Shown: positions 53,459 to 61,982 of the stretch, in pieces | Layout: every line of letters begins with the position of its first letter | Position numbering within the stretch: the stretch's first letter is position 1 | From: Pontibacter sp. HSC-14F20 | Lineage (GTDB): Bacteria; Bacteroidota; Bacteroidia; Cytophagales; Hymenobacteraceae | Assembly (NCBI RefSeq): GCF_019599265.1 | Contig: NZ_JAHZTC010000001.1 | Location: 496,001 to 560,000, forward strand | Direction of reading: 5' to 3' | DNA: 64,000 bases | Notes under the pieces: model-generated | What the model was told of the DNA's origin: nothing | Databases searched by the model: none | The model's input: only the letters and a program-made list of their open reading frames with translations | Translations under genes and position numbers: made by a program

Positions 53459-53893
53459 ATGATTATGGGAAAGGCACTAAAAGTGAATGCAGGAATTAAC
53501 TTCAGTCTGCTGGACGACAGGGACGTGTTTATGCTGATCACCACTGTCCGGGAAGGTATAAAGTATGCCACTTTTCAGAATATCGCCAATAAAATTCCTT
53601 TTAGTTTGGGCGAGTGGTCTGAATTCCTGCATTTGTCAGAGCGCACGTTTCAGCGTTACAAAAAAGAGCAGCGTAAGTTTGACCCGCTACACTCAGAAAA
53701 GATACTCGAAATCACGCTTGTGTATAACAAAGGGGTAGAGGTGTTCGGCGAAAAAGAAGACTTTGATGCCTGGTTGGAAGCCAAAAACGTGGCCCTCGGT
53801 GGTATACGCCCCAAAGAACTGCTCGACAGCACGTTTGGCATTGGTCTGCTGCGCGACGAACTGACCCGCATTGAACATGGTGTGCTCGCATGA
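53459..53893 (+). CDS. Xre/MbcA-like (DUF2384) antitoxin of a RES toxin-antitoxin pair
   Basis: This is a 144-residue protein (ATG 53465 is an alternative start). The N-terminal Xre-like part holds FQNIANKIPFSLGEWSEFLHLSERTFQRYKKE as a helix-turn-helix (residues 40-72). The C-terminal DUF2384 domain reads ILEITLVYNKGVEVFGEKEDFDAWL and ALGGIRPKELLDSTFGIGLLRDEL. This type neutralises RES-domain toxins and represses its own promoter. The stop overlaps the toxin start by four bases (ATGA). The operator-like dyad upstream supports autoregulation. Confidence 0.92.
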   Translation: MIMGKALKVNAGINFSLLDDRDVFMLITTVREGIKYATFQNIANKIPFSLGEWSEFLHLSERTFQRYKKEQRKFDPLHSEKILEITLVYNKGVEVFGEKEDFDAWLEAKNVALGGIRPKELLDSTFGIGLLRDELTRIEHGVLA

Positions 53894-54351
53894 TCGTATA
53901 CCGCCTCAGCAGAAAACTGTATTGCAATGACTTGTCTGGTAAAGGAGCTGAATTGGCAGGTGGCCGATGGAACAGCAAAGGGACCGCTGTGCTCTATACC
54001 AGCGAATCCATCGCCTTGTGTACAGTAGAGATAGCCGTGCACATGCCGCTGGGTATTGTACCCAAAGACTACTACCTGGTTACAATAGAAATCCCGGATA
54101 ACGAGCCGATCGGGGAGATACATGAAAAGGACCTTGCTGCTTCCTGGAAATCATTTCCGCATAGTAGCGTCACCCAAAAGGTCGGGGACAGTTACGTCCG
54201 GGACGGGGTATACCTTTTCTTAAAAGTACCATCAGCCACCGTACAGGGCACATTCAATTATCTCGTAAATCCACACCATCCCGAATTTCACAAGGTCCGC
54301 ATACTCAAAACAGAGCCTTTTGTATTCGACAAGCGCTTATTTATCAAATAA
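53890..54351 (+). CDS. RES-domain toxin (NAD+ phosphorylase family)
   Basis: This is a 153-residue protein. The RES signature residues are present: Arg5 in MIVYRLSR, GGRWNSKG at 24-31, LYTSES with Tyr and Ser, and CTVEIAVHM with the conserved Glu. RES toxins degrade NAD+ by phosphorolysis and halt growth until the antitoxin blocks the active site. The size matches characterised members. The gene is translationally coupled to the antitoxin and looks intact. It ends 6 bases from the convergent MBL gene. Confidence 0.92.
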   Translation: MIVYRLSRKLYCNDLSGKGAELAGGRWNSKGTAVLYTSESIALCTVEIAVHMPLGIVPKDYYLVTIEIPDNEPIGEIHEKDLAASWKSFPHSSVTQKVGDSYVRDGVYLFLKVPSATVQGTFNYLVNPHHPEFHKVRILKTEPFVFDKRLFIK

Positions 54352-54357
54352 AGGGCG

Positions 54358-55737
54358 CTAGTGTAGTTCGTATGTGGTACCCATTTCAGCAATGGTGCAG
54401 CCCCATCCTAACGTATCTGTTATCTTCAATCTCAGCGCTTCGAGCGCCTGAGCTTCGCCATGGTTCAGAAACACCTGTAGCGGCACCTTTTTAAAATGAC
54501 TGAGCCACCAAAGCAGATCTGCCTGGTCACCGTGCGCTGATAATGATGAAATTTGCTGTATTTCGGCATTCACCGGGTAGTAATTGCCCTGCATTTTTAT
54601 CTCAGTTGCACCACTAAGTAGCAGACTGCCCCTGGTGCCAAGCGCCTGAAAACCTACCAACAGCACGGTGTTATTCGCGTCGTGGATCAGGCGTTGCAGG
54701 TAGTAAAGTACTCTTCCTCCGGTCACCATACCGCTTCCCGCAATTACGATCTTAGGACCTGGCTTATCAAGTACGCGCAGGGTCTGCTCAAATTCACGGA
54801 TCACCTGCACATTGTTCATCATGGTTCGGCACTCGGCATCGCTCAGACTGTGCCAGTCACGGTGGTGCAGGTATAGCTTCGTCACATCAATACCCATGGG
54901 CGTGTCGAGGTAGATCGGTATATTCGGTATACTTCGCTCTTCACGCAAGGTGTTAAGTATAAGCAGCAGTTCCTGCGCCCGCTCCACGGCAAAACTCGGT
55001 ATCAACAGCACACCTCCTTTATCAATGGTATGTCTTACATATGCTTGTAGCTCGTCGTAAGTTGAGGTTTGTTCATGCAGCCTGTCGCCGTAAGTAGACT
55101 CCAGAACCAAGTAATCGGCCTCCCTTATAAAAGCAGGCGGCTCCATGAGCAGTGGTTTGCGCCGCCCGATATCACCTGAAAACATGATGGTGCGGTCCTT
55201 GCATCTGAGTTCTACAAAAGCAGAACCTAAAATATGACCACTTTTCCGGAAGCAGAATTTCATATCCTCATTGATGATCACCCATTCGTTGTCCAGGTGT
55301 GTATCGAAGAGCGGCATGGTCAGGTCTACATCTTCGGAGGTATAAAGCGGCTTCGCCGGGTGATGCTTGCTGTAGCCTCCATGGTTAGCTTTGGCAGTGT
55401 CTTCTACCTGTATTTTGGCACTGTCGCGCAGAATGATTTCGGTTACGTCGCGGGTTGGCGTGGTGGCATAAATGGGGCCGTTATACCCTTTCTGGGTAAG
55501 CACGGGCAGGTAACCGCAATGATCCAGGTGACCGTGCGTCAGAATAACAGCTTCCAGTTCCTCAACATTCAACGGGAGGTTCTGCCAGTTGAGCAGGCGC
55601 ATTTGCTTTAATCCCTGGAACAAACCACAGTCGATCAGCACCTGGTGCTTATCTGTTTTGAGCAGTAATTTAGAACCAGTTACAGTACCGGCACCGCCCA
55701 GAAAAGTCAGTGTGAAAGGAGGAGTAGAGTTTAGCAT
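54358..55737 (-). CDS. beta-CASP metallo-beta-lactamase-fold RNase-like protein
   Basis: This 459-residue protein is of the MBL/beta-CASP family (CPSF73/RNase J relatives, YSH1 type). Zinc motif ILTHGHLDHCGYLP gives HxHxDH; further ligands are in SGHILGSAFVEL and FSGDIGRR. The beta-CASP region spans about residues 200-390, and IQQISSLSAHGDQADLL provides the last His. Members cut RNA; prokaryotic homologues without KH domains are little studied. The coding strand runs against the RES operon. Confidence 0.9.
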   Translation of the reverse strand: MLNSTPPFTLTFLGGAGTVTGSKLLLKTDKHQVLIDCGLFQGLKQMRLLNWQNLPLNVEELEAVILTHGHLDHCGYLPVLTQKGYNGPIYATTPTRDVTEIILRDSAKIQVEDTAKANHGGYSKHHPAKPLYTSEDVDLTMPLFDTHLDNEWVIINEDMKFCFRKSGHILGSAFVELRCKDRTIMFSGDIGRRKPLLMEPPAFIREADYLVLESTYGDRLHEQTSTYDELQAYVRHTIDKGGVLLIPSFAVERAQELLLILNTLREERSIPNIPIYLDTPMGIDVTKLYLHHRDWHSLSDAECRTMMNNVQVIREFEQTLRVLDKPGPKIVIAGSGMVTGGRVLYYLQRLIHDANNTVLLVGFQALGTRGSLLLSGATEIKMQGNYYPVNAEIQQISSLSAHGDQADLLWWLSHFKKVPLQVFLNHGEAQALEALRLKITDTLGWGCTIAEMGTTYELH

Positions 55738-55908
55738 GTGTTCTATGGATAGTAGGTATGGGTAAGATAGATAATCCTGGATTGTTGTATAATGATAAAT
55801 GTTACTTTTTTCATCTATCCGTTAACTTATTTGTCTCCATCTCATGTTTAACAGTAATTTAAAATAAGCATACTGGCAGCTACGCAGCTTTTGCCGTATC
55901 TTCGCCGC

Positions 55909-57168
55909 ATGAAACAGATCTTCGTTTTGCTGGTTTGCCTGCTTTGGCAAGGATTGGCATTCGCACAAGTAGATACGGTGCAGCGCGTTATCCAGGATAG
56001 GTATAACAGCCCGGCGCAACAGCAGAAACCTTATGTAATCCTGATCTCGGCAGACGGTTTTCGCTATGATTATGCGGATAAGTATCACGCTACTTTTCTG
56101 AAGTCCATGCGGGCACAGGGAGTACAGGCAGAGTCGATGCTGCCGGCTTTTCCGTCCAAGACATTCCCGAACCATTATTCCATCGTGACGGGGCTGTACC
56201 CTGCCAGCCACGGTCTGATTAACAATTACTTTTACGATCCGCAACGCAAGGAACACTACAGCATGCGCGACCGCAGCAAAGTGGAAGATGGCACTTGGTA
56301 TGGCGGCACACCACTTTGGGTGCTGGCAGAACAGCAGCAAATGGTAGCAGCCAGTTTTTTCTGGGTTGGCTCAGAAGCGCCCGTGCAAGGCATACTGCCG
56401 ACTTATCATTACCAGTACAGCGAGGTATTGCCGATTAAGCGTCGCATCCAAACAGTTGTTGACTGGCTGAATTTGCCCGCCGAAAAGCGACCGCATCTGA
56501 TCACTTTTTACCTGCCTGAGGTAGACCACGCCGGTCACCGCTATGGCCCTGATGCGCCACAAACCAGGGAGGCCGTTTTAGAACTGGACAAGCACTTGCA
56601 AATGCTGACCGAAGCCGTTGCCAAAACAGGGTTGCCTGTCAATTACGTGTTTGTATCGGATCATGGTATGCTGGAGGTAGACACTAAAAACACACTTCCC
56701 ATGCCTGCTGCCATCGATACGGCCAAGTTTATGGTATCCGGAGGAGGGATGGTTGTAGAGTTGCATGCGAAGGACAAAAAAGCCATAAAGCCCACTTACC
56801 GCAAACTGAAGAAAGAAGCCAGTGATTACCAGGTATACAGGAAAAACAAAATGCCCAAACACCTGCACTACGGAGCCAAAGATGATAGGTACGAACGTGT
56901 GGGTGACATCCTGCTGCTGTCGGATGCACCAAAGGTATTTCATTTTTCAACCCGGCCGCCGTCTCCCGGCCAACATGGCTACGACGCCACCAAAGTAAAG
57001 GAGATGCACGCTACATTCTACGCCTGGGGACCCGCTTTTAAACAGAAGACAAAAGTAGAAACTTTTGAAAATGTAGATGTATACCCGCTGATCGCAGAGA
57101 TTTTAGGCTTACCCTATACCCATAAAATTGATGGCAGCAGACATTTGATCGAGAAAGTACTGCCGTAA
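55909..57168 (+). CDS. NPP-type nucleotide pyrophosphatase/phosphodiesterase
   Basis: ATG 55909 opens a signal peptide MKQIFVLLVCLLWQGLAFAQ; the longer frame from TTG 55891 adds nothing. The mature 400 residues form an alkaline-phosphatase fold: ILISADGFRYDYADKY with metal-binding Asp48/49, nucleophile Thr85 in FPSKTFPNHYSIVTGLYP, LPEVDHAGHRYGPDAP, and VFVSDHGMLEV. Family members hydrolyse nucleotide or lipid phosphodiesters in the periplasm. The start follows TATCTTCG, a -7-like box. Its terminator hairpin has been split by the IS1182-family element. Confidence 0.92.
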   Translation: MKQIFVLLVCLLWQGLAFAQVDTVQRVIQDRYNSPAQQQKPYVILISADGFRYDYADKYHATFLKSMRAQGVQAESMLPAFPSKTFPNHYSIVTGLYPASHGLINNYFYDPQRKEHYSMRDRSKVEDGTWYGGTPLWVLAEQQQMVAASFFWVGSEAPVQGILPTYHYQYSEVLPIKRRIQTVVDWLNLPAEKRPHLITFYLPEVDHAGHRYGPDAPQTREAVLELDKHLQMLTEAVAKTGLPVNYVFVSDHGMLEVDTKNTLPMPAAIDTAKFMVSGGGMVVELHAKDKKAIKPTYRKLKKEASDYQVYRKNKMPKHLHYGAKDDRYERVGDILLLSDAPKVFHFSTRPPSPGQHGYDATKVKEMHATFYAWGPAFKQKTKVETFENVDVYPLIAEILGLPYTHKIDGSRHLIEKVLP

Positions 57169-57187
57169 GGTAAAAGACGAGACAAAA

Positions 57188-57209
57188 TAAAAAGCCCGCC
57201 TCTGCAGAA
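57188..57209. terminator. left half of a terminator hairpin split by the IS1182-family element
   Basis: AAAAAGCCCGCCTCT (57189-57203) and the target TGCAGAA form the left arm and loop. The complementary arm AGAGACGGGCTTTTT begins near 58994. Joining the flanks restores a hairpin between convergent genes. Confidence 0.8.
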
Positions 57210-57315
57210 GGAGGGCACTGAAAAAGTCCCCGTGAAAACTGGAGATTTGAAGGAGTAGAAATTAAGTTTTCTGCTCCTTTTTTTGTATCTCCTGGTGGAA
57301 TCAGAGAGCATTCAG

Positions 57316-58809
57316 ATGGTAGCGCAACAGCAACAAATTCAGCTAAGCGCCTATTCAGGGCTATATGCTCTGATTGTCCCCCAGGACAATCTGCTTCGTA
57401 AAATCAACGAACTGATAGATTTTACCTTTATCTACGACGAGCTGGCCAGTAAATACTGCACCACCAATGGCCGCAGGGCCGAAAGCCCGGTGCGCATGTT
57501 CAAATACCTGTTGCTGAAGACCATCTACACCCTCTCCGATGTGGATGTGGTGGAGCGCTCGCGCTACGATATGTCCTTCAAATACTTTCTCGAGCTCTCG
57601 CCCGAGGAGGCGGTCATCAACCCCAGCTCCCTGACCAAGTTCCGCAAGCTCCGCTTAAAGGACACCGACCTGCTGAACCTTCTGATCAGCAAGACGGTCG
57701 CCATTGCCCTTGAAAAGGGCATCATCAAGTCCCACTCCCTTATCGTGGACGCCACCCACTCGCTCTCCAGGTCAAATCCACAATCCGCCCTGGAGGTGCT
57801 CAGGGAACGCTCAAGGCTGCTGCGCAAAGCCCTTTGCAGCATCGATGAAGACATCAAAGGCCGTATGCCCGAACAGAATGACTCGGGCGGGTTGGAAGAG
57901 CAGCTGGCTTACTGCCGCAGGCTTGAAAAGCTCGTTGAAGCGGACCAGGCGCTGTGTGTGATTCCCGCCGTTAGAGAGAAGCTCAACCTGCTCAGGGAAA
58001 CGGTGGAGGATACCCAGGAGAGCCATACGCTCTCCAAAGACACGGATGCCAGGACGGGCCATAAATCGGCTGACAGCAGCTTCTTTGGCTACAAGACGCA
58101 CCTGGCCATGACAGCGCATCTGGCCATGACAGAGGAGCGCATCATTGCCGCCGCCCTTGTCACCTCGGGCGAAAAAGGCGATGGCCCGCAACTGCCAGAG
58201 CTTCTGGAAATAAGCCGCGCCAATGGCCTTCAGGTGGACACCATCATCGGCGATGCGGCCTATTCGGGCAAGGAAAACCTCAAGCTCCAGGACAAGGAGG
58301 GCCGCAGTCTAAAGCTGGTGGCCAGACTCAACCCTGTCATCAGCCAGGGCAGCCGAAAGGAGGAAGCCAGGTTTGAGTATAACAAAGACGCTGCTATGTT
58401 TGTGTGTCCTGCCGGGCATATGGCCATGCGAAAGGCACGTCAGGGGAAAAAGAACCGTGGCAAGAACCAGGCAACCGTCTACTACTTTGACGTTCAAAAA
58501 TGCAGGAGCTGCCCCTTAAAAGAGGGTTGCTACAAACCAGGAGCCAAGTCAAAAACCTACGGAGTGACCATCAAGTCGCCTATCCATGTGGAGCAGCAGG
58601 CCTTTCAACAGACAGATTACTTCAAGGAAAAGACCAGGGAGCGCTATAAAATTGAAGCTAAAAACAGCGAGCTCAAAAACGTCCATGGCTATGGCAGGGC
58701 CATCTCCTATGGCAGGGCCATCTCCTATGGCATCACCAGCATGCAGCTGCAGGGAGCGCTGGCCATCTTCACAGTAAACCTGAAGAGAATCGTCAAACTA
58801 ACCTCTTAA
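57316..58809 (+). CDS. IS1182-family transposase with two in-frame 18-bp duplications
   Basis: ATG 57316 gives 497 residues (the frame opens earlier at TTG 57283). The N-terminal DUF772 region reads INELIDFTFIYDELASKYC and RMFKYLLLKTIYTLSD. DDE residues lie in HSLIVDATHSLS and TIIGDAAYSGKEN, and the C-terminal part has the Cys-rich QKCRSCPLKEGC. Two short tandem duplications stand out: LAMT-AHLAMT (58096-58131) and YGRAIS-YGRAIS (58690-58725). Both are 18 bp and keep the frame, but both are near conserved segments, so activity is uncertain. Confidence 0.92.
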   Translation: MVAQQQQIQLSAYSGLYALIVPQDNLLRKINELIDFTFIYDELASKYCTTNGRRAESPVRMFKYLLLKTIYTLSDVDVVERSRYDMSFKYFLELSPEEAVINPSSLTKFRKLRLKDTDLLNLLISKTVAIALEKGIIKSHSLIVDATHSLSRSNPQSALEVLRERSRLLRKALCSIDEDIKGRMPEQNDSGGLEEQLAYCRRLEKLVEADQALCVIPAVREKLNLLRETVEDTQESHTLSKDTDARTGHKSADSSFFGYKTHLAMTAHLAMTEERIIAAALVTSGEKGDGPQLPELLEISRANGLQVDTIIGDAAYSGKENLKLQDKEGRSLKLVARLNPVISQGSRKEEARFEYNKDAAMFVCPAGHMAMRKARQGKKNRGKNQATVYYFDVQKCRSCPLKEGCYKPGAKSKTYGVTIKSPIHVEQQAFQQTDYFKEKTRERYKIEAKNSELKNVHGYGRAISYGRAISYGITSMQLQGALAIFTVNLKRIVKLTS

Positions 58810-58908
58810 GTCTCCGAAATTCCCAAAAAACCGCCCAGGAGCCCTTGCTTTCCAACCGTATATACAATTGATAGCTCAATTGGCCAGCACGACTTCTTAT
58901 AATAAAAA

Positions 58909-58945
58909 AAGCGATCAAGTAAAACATGTTGTTACTTGATCGCTT
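58909..58945. terminator. hairpin terminator inside the IS1182-family element
   Basis: Perfect 14-bp arms AAGCGATCAAGTAA (58909-58922) and the complement (58932-58945), with an A-run on the left and no T-run on the right. It may block transcription entering from the right end. Confidence 0.6.
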
Positions 58946-58994
58946 CTAAGGGTTACTCCTAAATGAGTAGCTTTTTCAGTGCCCTCCTGCAGAA

Positions 58995-59011
58995 GAGACG
59001 GGCTTTTTATT
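58995..59011. terminator. right half of the terminator split by the IS1182-family element
   Basis: GAGACGGGCTTTTTATT is the partner of the arm at 57189. The leftward barrel gene now lacks its own complete hairpin beyond its stop. Confidence 0.7.
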
Positions 59012-59027
59012 TTGAGTGTTGCGCGTT

Positions 59028-59636
59028 CTACATAGTACCGCGACCCGGCAGGTAGATCTGAAAACCAACACCAACTGAAAGGCCCGAAGTGCTGGTATCG
59101 ACTGAAACATCGGCACTGGTGCGGGTATAGTTAAGGGTGGCTTCAATGGCAACATTGCGGGCTACAAAATGCGCATAGCCTGCCCGTAAGCCCAGCACGG
59201 AACTGAAAATACGGTCGCCATCACTGTCTTTCAACGAACTGCCGGCAAAACCAGCCAGTGCTTCGCCAAACCAGCGACTATTAGGAGAGGCCCCTTCCGG
59301 GAAATAATAGCGTGCAAATGGTGTCAGTCCATAACTGAAGTTTTCACCGCCATCATAAAGCATGAGGCCGATCTGGGCCTGCACTCCAAGTACGGCATTG
59401 TCACTTATAAAATAGCCAGCTCTTGGCTCGAGTATCAACTGAAATGTTTCGGATTTAAAATTGTAACCGAGTGAACCAATACTGGCGCCTACCAGCCAGT
59501 TACCCTGCTGAATAGATTCGTTAGCCACCGCAGCCGATGTCTGGGGCTTTTCAATGTTTAAATCGGTCTCCTGCGCCAGAAGCGAGCTAGTTGTAAAAAA
59601 TGCGCATAATGTAAATAGGAGGTAAATTCTTTTCAT
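59028..59636 (-). CDS. outer-membrane beta-barrel protein (porin-family fold)
   Basis: This 202-residue protein has signal peptide MKRIYLLFTLCAFFTTSSLLAQ. The mature 180 residues alternate short amphipathic strands typical of an eight-stranded OMP_b-brl barrel: WLVGASIGSLGYNFKS, FQLILEPRAGYFIS, NAVLGVQAQIGLML, LTPFARYYFP, GLRAGYAHFVARNVAIEATLNY-like, and a last strand GLSVGVGFQIYLPG. No ligand is apparent. It is convergent with the IS1182-family element. The 350-bp upstream spacer holds no gene and no clear regulatory site. Confidence 0.85.
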   Translation of the reverse strand: MKRIYLLFTLCAFFTTSSLLAQETDLNIEKPQTSAAVANESIQQGNWLVGASIGSLGYNFKSETFQLILEPRAGYFISDNAVLGVQAQIGLMLYDGGENFSYGLTPFARYYFPEGASPNSRWFGEALAGFAGSSLKDSDGDRIFSSVLGLRAGYAHFVARNVAIEATLNYTRTSADVSVDTSTSGLSVGVGFQIYLPGRGTM

Positions 59637-59991
59637 AGATATAGCATTAGAGGTTTACAATAACTTATATTTAAATAATCATAGTCTAAACATTAATAAT
59701 AACGCAGGGCATAATGTTTTGTTCTGAATAGCTCAAAATCAAGTAATTACATTTAAATGTCCTTTCAATTGACTTTTAGTAATTTGGAATAGAATCGAAG
59801 AAACCTGAAAACTGCCTTTGAAGAAGAGATGCGTATAATGCCGGGACTAATTAATAGAGGTTTTTTCACTGGGAAGGATGTTTATCTAATAGTGACCTCA
59901 AAAAAGATCTCATAAAAAGAAGAGAAGGTGAGGCGTATAGGCTTGTTCCGGTATAGGGATGCTTACCAGCTTGGATAATTAAAAAGAATTT

Positions 59992-60039
59992 AAAAGCAAA
60001 AGGCCGGGCACTACTCTTAGTGCCCGGCCTTTTGCTTTT
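59992..60039 (-). terminator. terminator overlapping the stop of the amidase gene
   Basis: 22-bp perfect arms (59992-60013 and 60018-60039) with a 4-base loop; on the minus strand it ends in a T-rich tract. The right arm encodes the last residues KKQKAGH and part of the stop codon of the amidase gene. Confidence 0.9.
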
Positions 60040-61111
60040 TATTGGTGTAATCGGAGAGTAACCCTTCGTAGATCCAGTTGGCAAGGGCCTGCCGGTTATC
60101 AGCTATTACAAAGCGCCGTTGATCCTTGACGTTACGGATATTGCCAAGCTCGATAAAAACGGTGGGCGGATGACTGTACTTAATGACATACAAACTGCTG
60201 CGTTGCGTGACATTACCAGAGTAGTCGCGGTAAGGTTGGTAGCGTCTGTACTTGTTTGTGAACGTCTGGTGAATGTTTTTGGCCAGTTGCTCGCCGTCCT
60301 TGCTGTTTTCGTGGTGGTAAAAGAAGACGTCGATGTTTTGGCTCTCGCTGCGGCTATCGACGTGGATGGCCAGCATGCGCTGGTAGGCGCCCTTATGCTT
60401 CAGGTATAAACCATTTACGGCCTCTGTGCGCTGGCGCAGGCGGGCACTATGGTTAAGGGGAATTTTTTTGTTGGGGTATACAATTTCATCACGGTCCATC
60501 TTCAGCACCCCTTCGTCACGAATGCCATCATCAGCGTCCTGCACGATCATATACACTGTGGCCCCTTGTTCCACCAATACCCGTGCCAAACGGATGGTCA
60601 CATCGTAAGCATACTCATCCTCGGCCAGGTCATTGCTGCCATATTTGCCCACAGCCCCCGGGTCGGGTCCGCCATGGCCGGAGCTGAGGTAGTATACAGC
60701 GCCCTGCAGCTTTGTGCTTTTCACCTCTACTTTGGAATACTTCTCCCCAAACAGGGGGATTTCGAGCACACGGGCAGAAACCTTGGCAGGTTCAGCAGTC
60801 AGATCAGTTCTTGTTTTACTGTCCCCGGCGGCTACCCGGGTATTGTCGCTAGTCACAGTGGTGTTGTCGGTTGAAGTTACGCTTTCAGGTAAGTTATAAG
60901 TTTTCCCGACAATCAGGCCGTTGTCTTTGCCGAAACGGTCTTTGTTGATCTCCACGAACTTTTGTAGATGCTCCGAAGGATTGAGTCCGTGACGGCGCAA
61001 CAAGGTATAGATACCGTCACCGGGCATCGCGACTGCCTCCAGTATAGTGCTCTGACCGTAAACGGCAATTGATGATAGTACAAGAAAAAGGGTGATAATA
61101 GCGGTACGCAA
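60017..61111 (-). CDS. LysM-containing N-acetylmuramoyl-L-alanine amidase
   Basis: This is a 364-residue protein. A signal peptide (MRTAIITLFLVLSSIAVYGQ) and a LysM-like domain (residues 22-75, GDGIYTLLRRHGLNPSEHLQKFVEIN and GLIVGKTYNLP) are followed by a Thr/Asp-rich linker. The Amidase_3 domain has zinc ligands in YYLSSGHGGPDPGAVG (His), LAEDEYAYDVTIRLA (Glu) and MLAIHVDSRSE (His), and the catalytic Glu in VFIELGNIRN. It cleaves the bond between muramic acid and the peptide stem, probably in cell separation or recycling. The terminator hairpin reaches into its last codons. Confidence 0.93.
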   Translation of the reverse strand: MRTAIITLFLVLSSIAVYGQSTILEAVAMPGDGIYTLLRRHGLNPSEHLQKFVEINKDRFGKDNGLIVGKTYNLPESVTSTDNTTVTSDNTRVAAGDSKTRTDLTAEPAKVSARVLEIPLFGEKYSKVEVKSTKLQGAVYYLSSGHGGPDPGAVGKYGSNDLAEDEYAYDVTIRLARVLVEQGATVYMIVQDADDGIRDEGVLKMDRDEIVYPNKKIPLNHSARLRQRTEAVNGLYLKHKGAYQRMLAIHVDSRSESQNIDVFFYHHENSKDGEQLAKNIHQTFTNKYRRYQPYRDYSGNVTQRSSLYVIKYSHPPTVFIELGNIRNVKDQRRFVIADNRQALANWIYEGLLSDYTNKKQKAGH

Positions 61112-61275
61112 TGCAATCAGGTTTATCAGAAAATATTAAGAATCCGATATTACAAAAAATGTATGAAGTATGAAAGATGATCTGTTGTATCAGCGCAGAA
61201 TATCGGAAGCTCTATATAAACGATACCTGATTTTTTGAAGCTAACATCAGAAACCAGGTATAGCCACCCTGCCAC

Positions 61276-61893
61276 TTACTGCAAGCGGTAGCTTACCAGT
61301 TCATAGCGCCGCATCAGTTTGTCAGAGTCGGCGTAGTACCAATCTGTACGGATCATGCCAATTTCGGGCGTCACGTATTCGTTCACCCAGGTAGTGCTTA
61401 GGGAAGATGATGCTTTTTGTTCGGTTTGCCTTTCAAAACGGAACTCAAGTGCCTGACTCGCATGCGGAGAATCAGGCACAGCTACAAGGCCCGTCGTTCT
61501 TCTGTGATAAATCCACAGGGTATAGCTTGGGTATTGATACCCATATGCAATACCTGACATACCTGGATTGGGATACGTGATATACTGCTCATTTGCATCT
61601 TTTCTATAGTGCACGTAGCCGTCTTTGTCATTCCGGACAATCATGCCATTATTCAGAATATACCAGGTAGTTTTGTTGATCAAAGTGTCTTTCATCACTT
61701 GCCGTCTGAACGAGCTGGTTGACAGCACTTCTCCATCGGTATTATATTCTATCTGGTCGTACACCCATTCATTGCCGACCTGCAGGGGCATGATGTCTTC
61801 AAAAGGTTCGGATATTTCCTCTTTCTCACATGAAAAGAGGAGCAGTGATAAACAGAAAAGGATGATGTGTCTGAATAGCGGCAGTCGTTTCAT
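61276..61893 (-). CDS. lipoprotein of unknown function
   Basis: ATG 61893 (MKRLPLFRHIILFCLSLLLFSC) is the better start, giving 205 residues with Cys22 as lipidation site; the frame opens further to 61941 without a signal. The mature part starts EKEEISEPFEDIMPLQVGNEWVYDQ and contains repeated aromatic strands with YVHYRKDANEQYITYP and STTWVNEYVTPEIGMIRTDWYY. The phrase PLQVGNEWVY is common among Bacteroidota secreted lipoproteins of unknown role. No neighbour suggests a job. Confidence 0.65.
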   Translation of the reverse strand: MKRLPLFRHIILFCLSLLLFSCEKEEISEPFEDIMPLQVGNEWVYDQIEYNTDGEVLSTSSFRRQVMKDTLINKTTWYILNNGMIVRNDKDGYVHYRKDANEQYITYPNPGMSGIAYGYQYPSYTLWIYHRRTTGLVAVPDSPHASQALEFRFERQTEQKASSSLSTTWVNEYVTPEIGMIRTDWYYADSDKLMRRYELVSYRLQ

Positions 61894-61982
61894 AGGCTTT
61901 CTTTTAAAGGTATGATACCCATAATTGCCAAAACGTTGCATGCTCAGCTAAAACAATATTGTGAAATCAAGAGGTCTTCTGA

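Larger units (their letters stand above)
57210..58987 (+). mobile_element. IS1182-family insertion sequence
   Basis: The 1778-bp element has inverted ends GGAGGGCACTGAAAAAG (left, 57210-57226) and the exact complement (right, 58971-58987). Flanks carry TGCAGAA on each side (57203-57209, 58988-58994), a 7-bp repeat, or 5 bp if the element ends one base further out. One transposase gene is present, and a hairpin lies downstream of it. The body contains no AGGTATA word. Confidence 0.88.
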
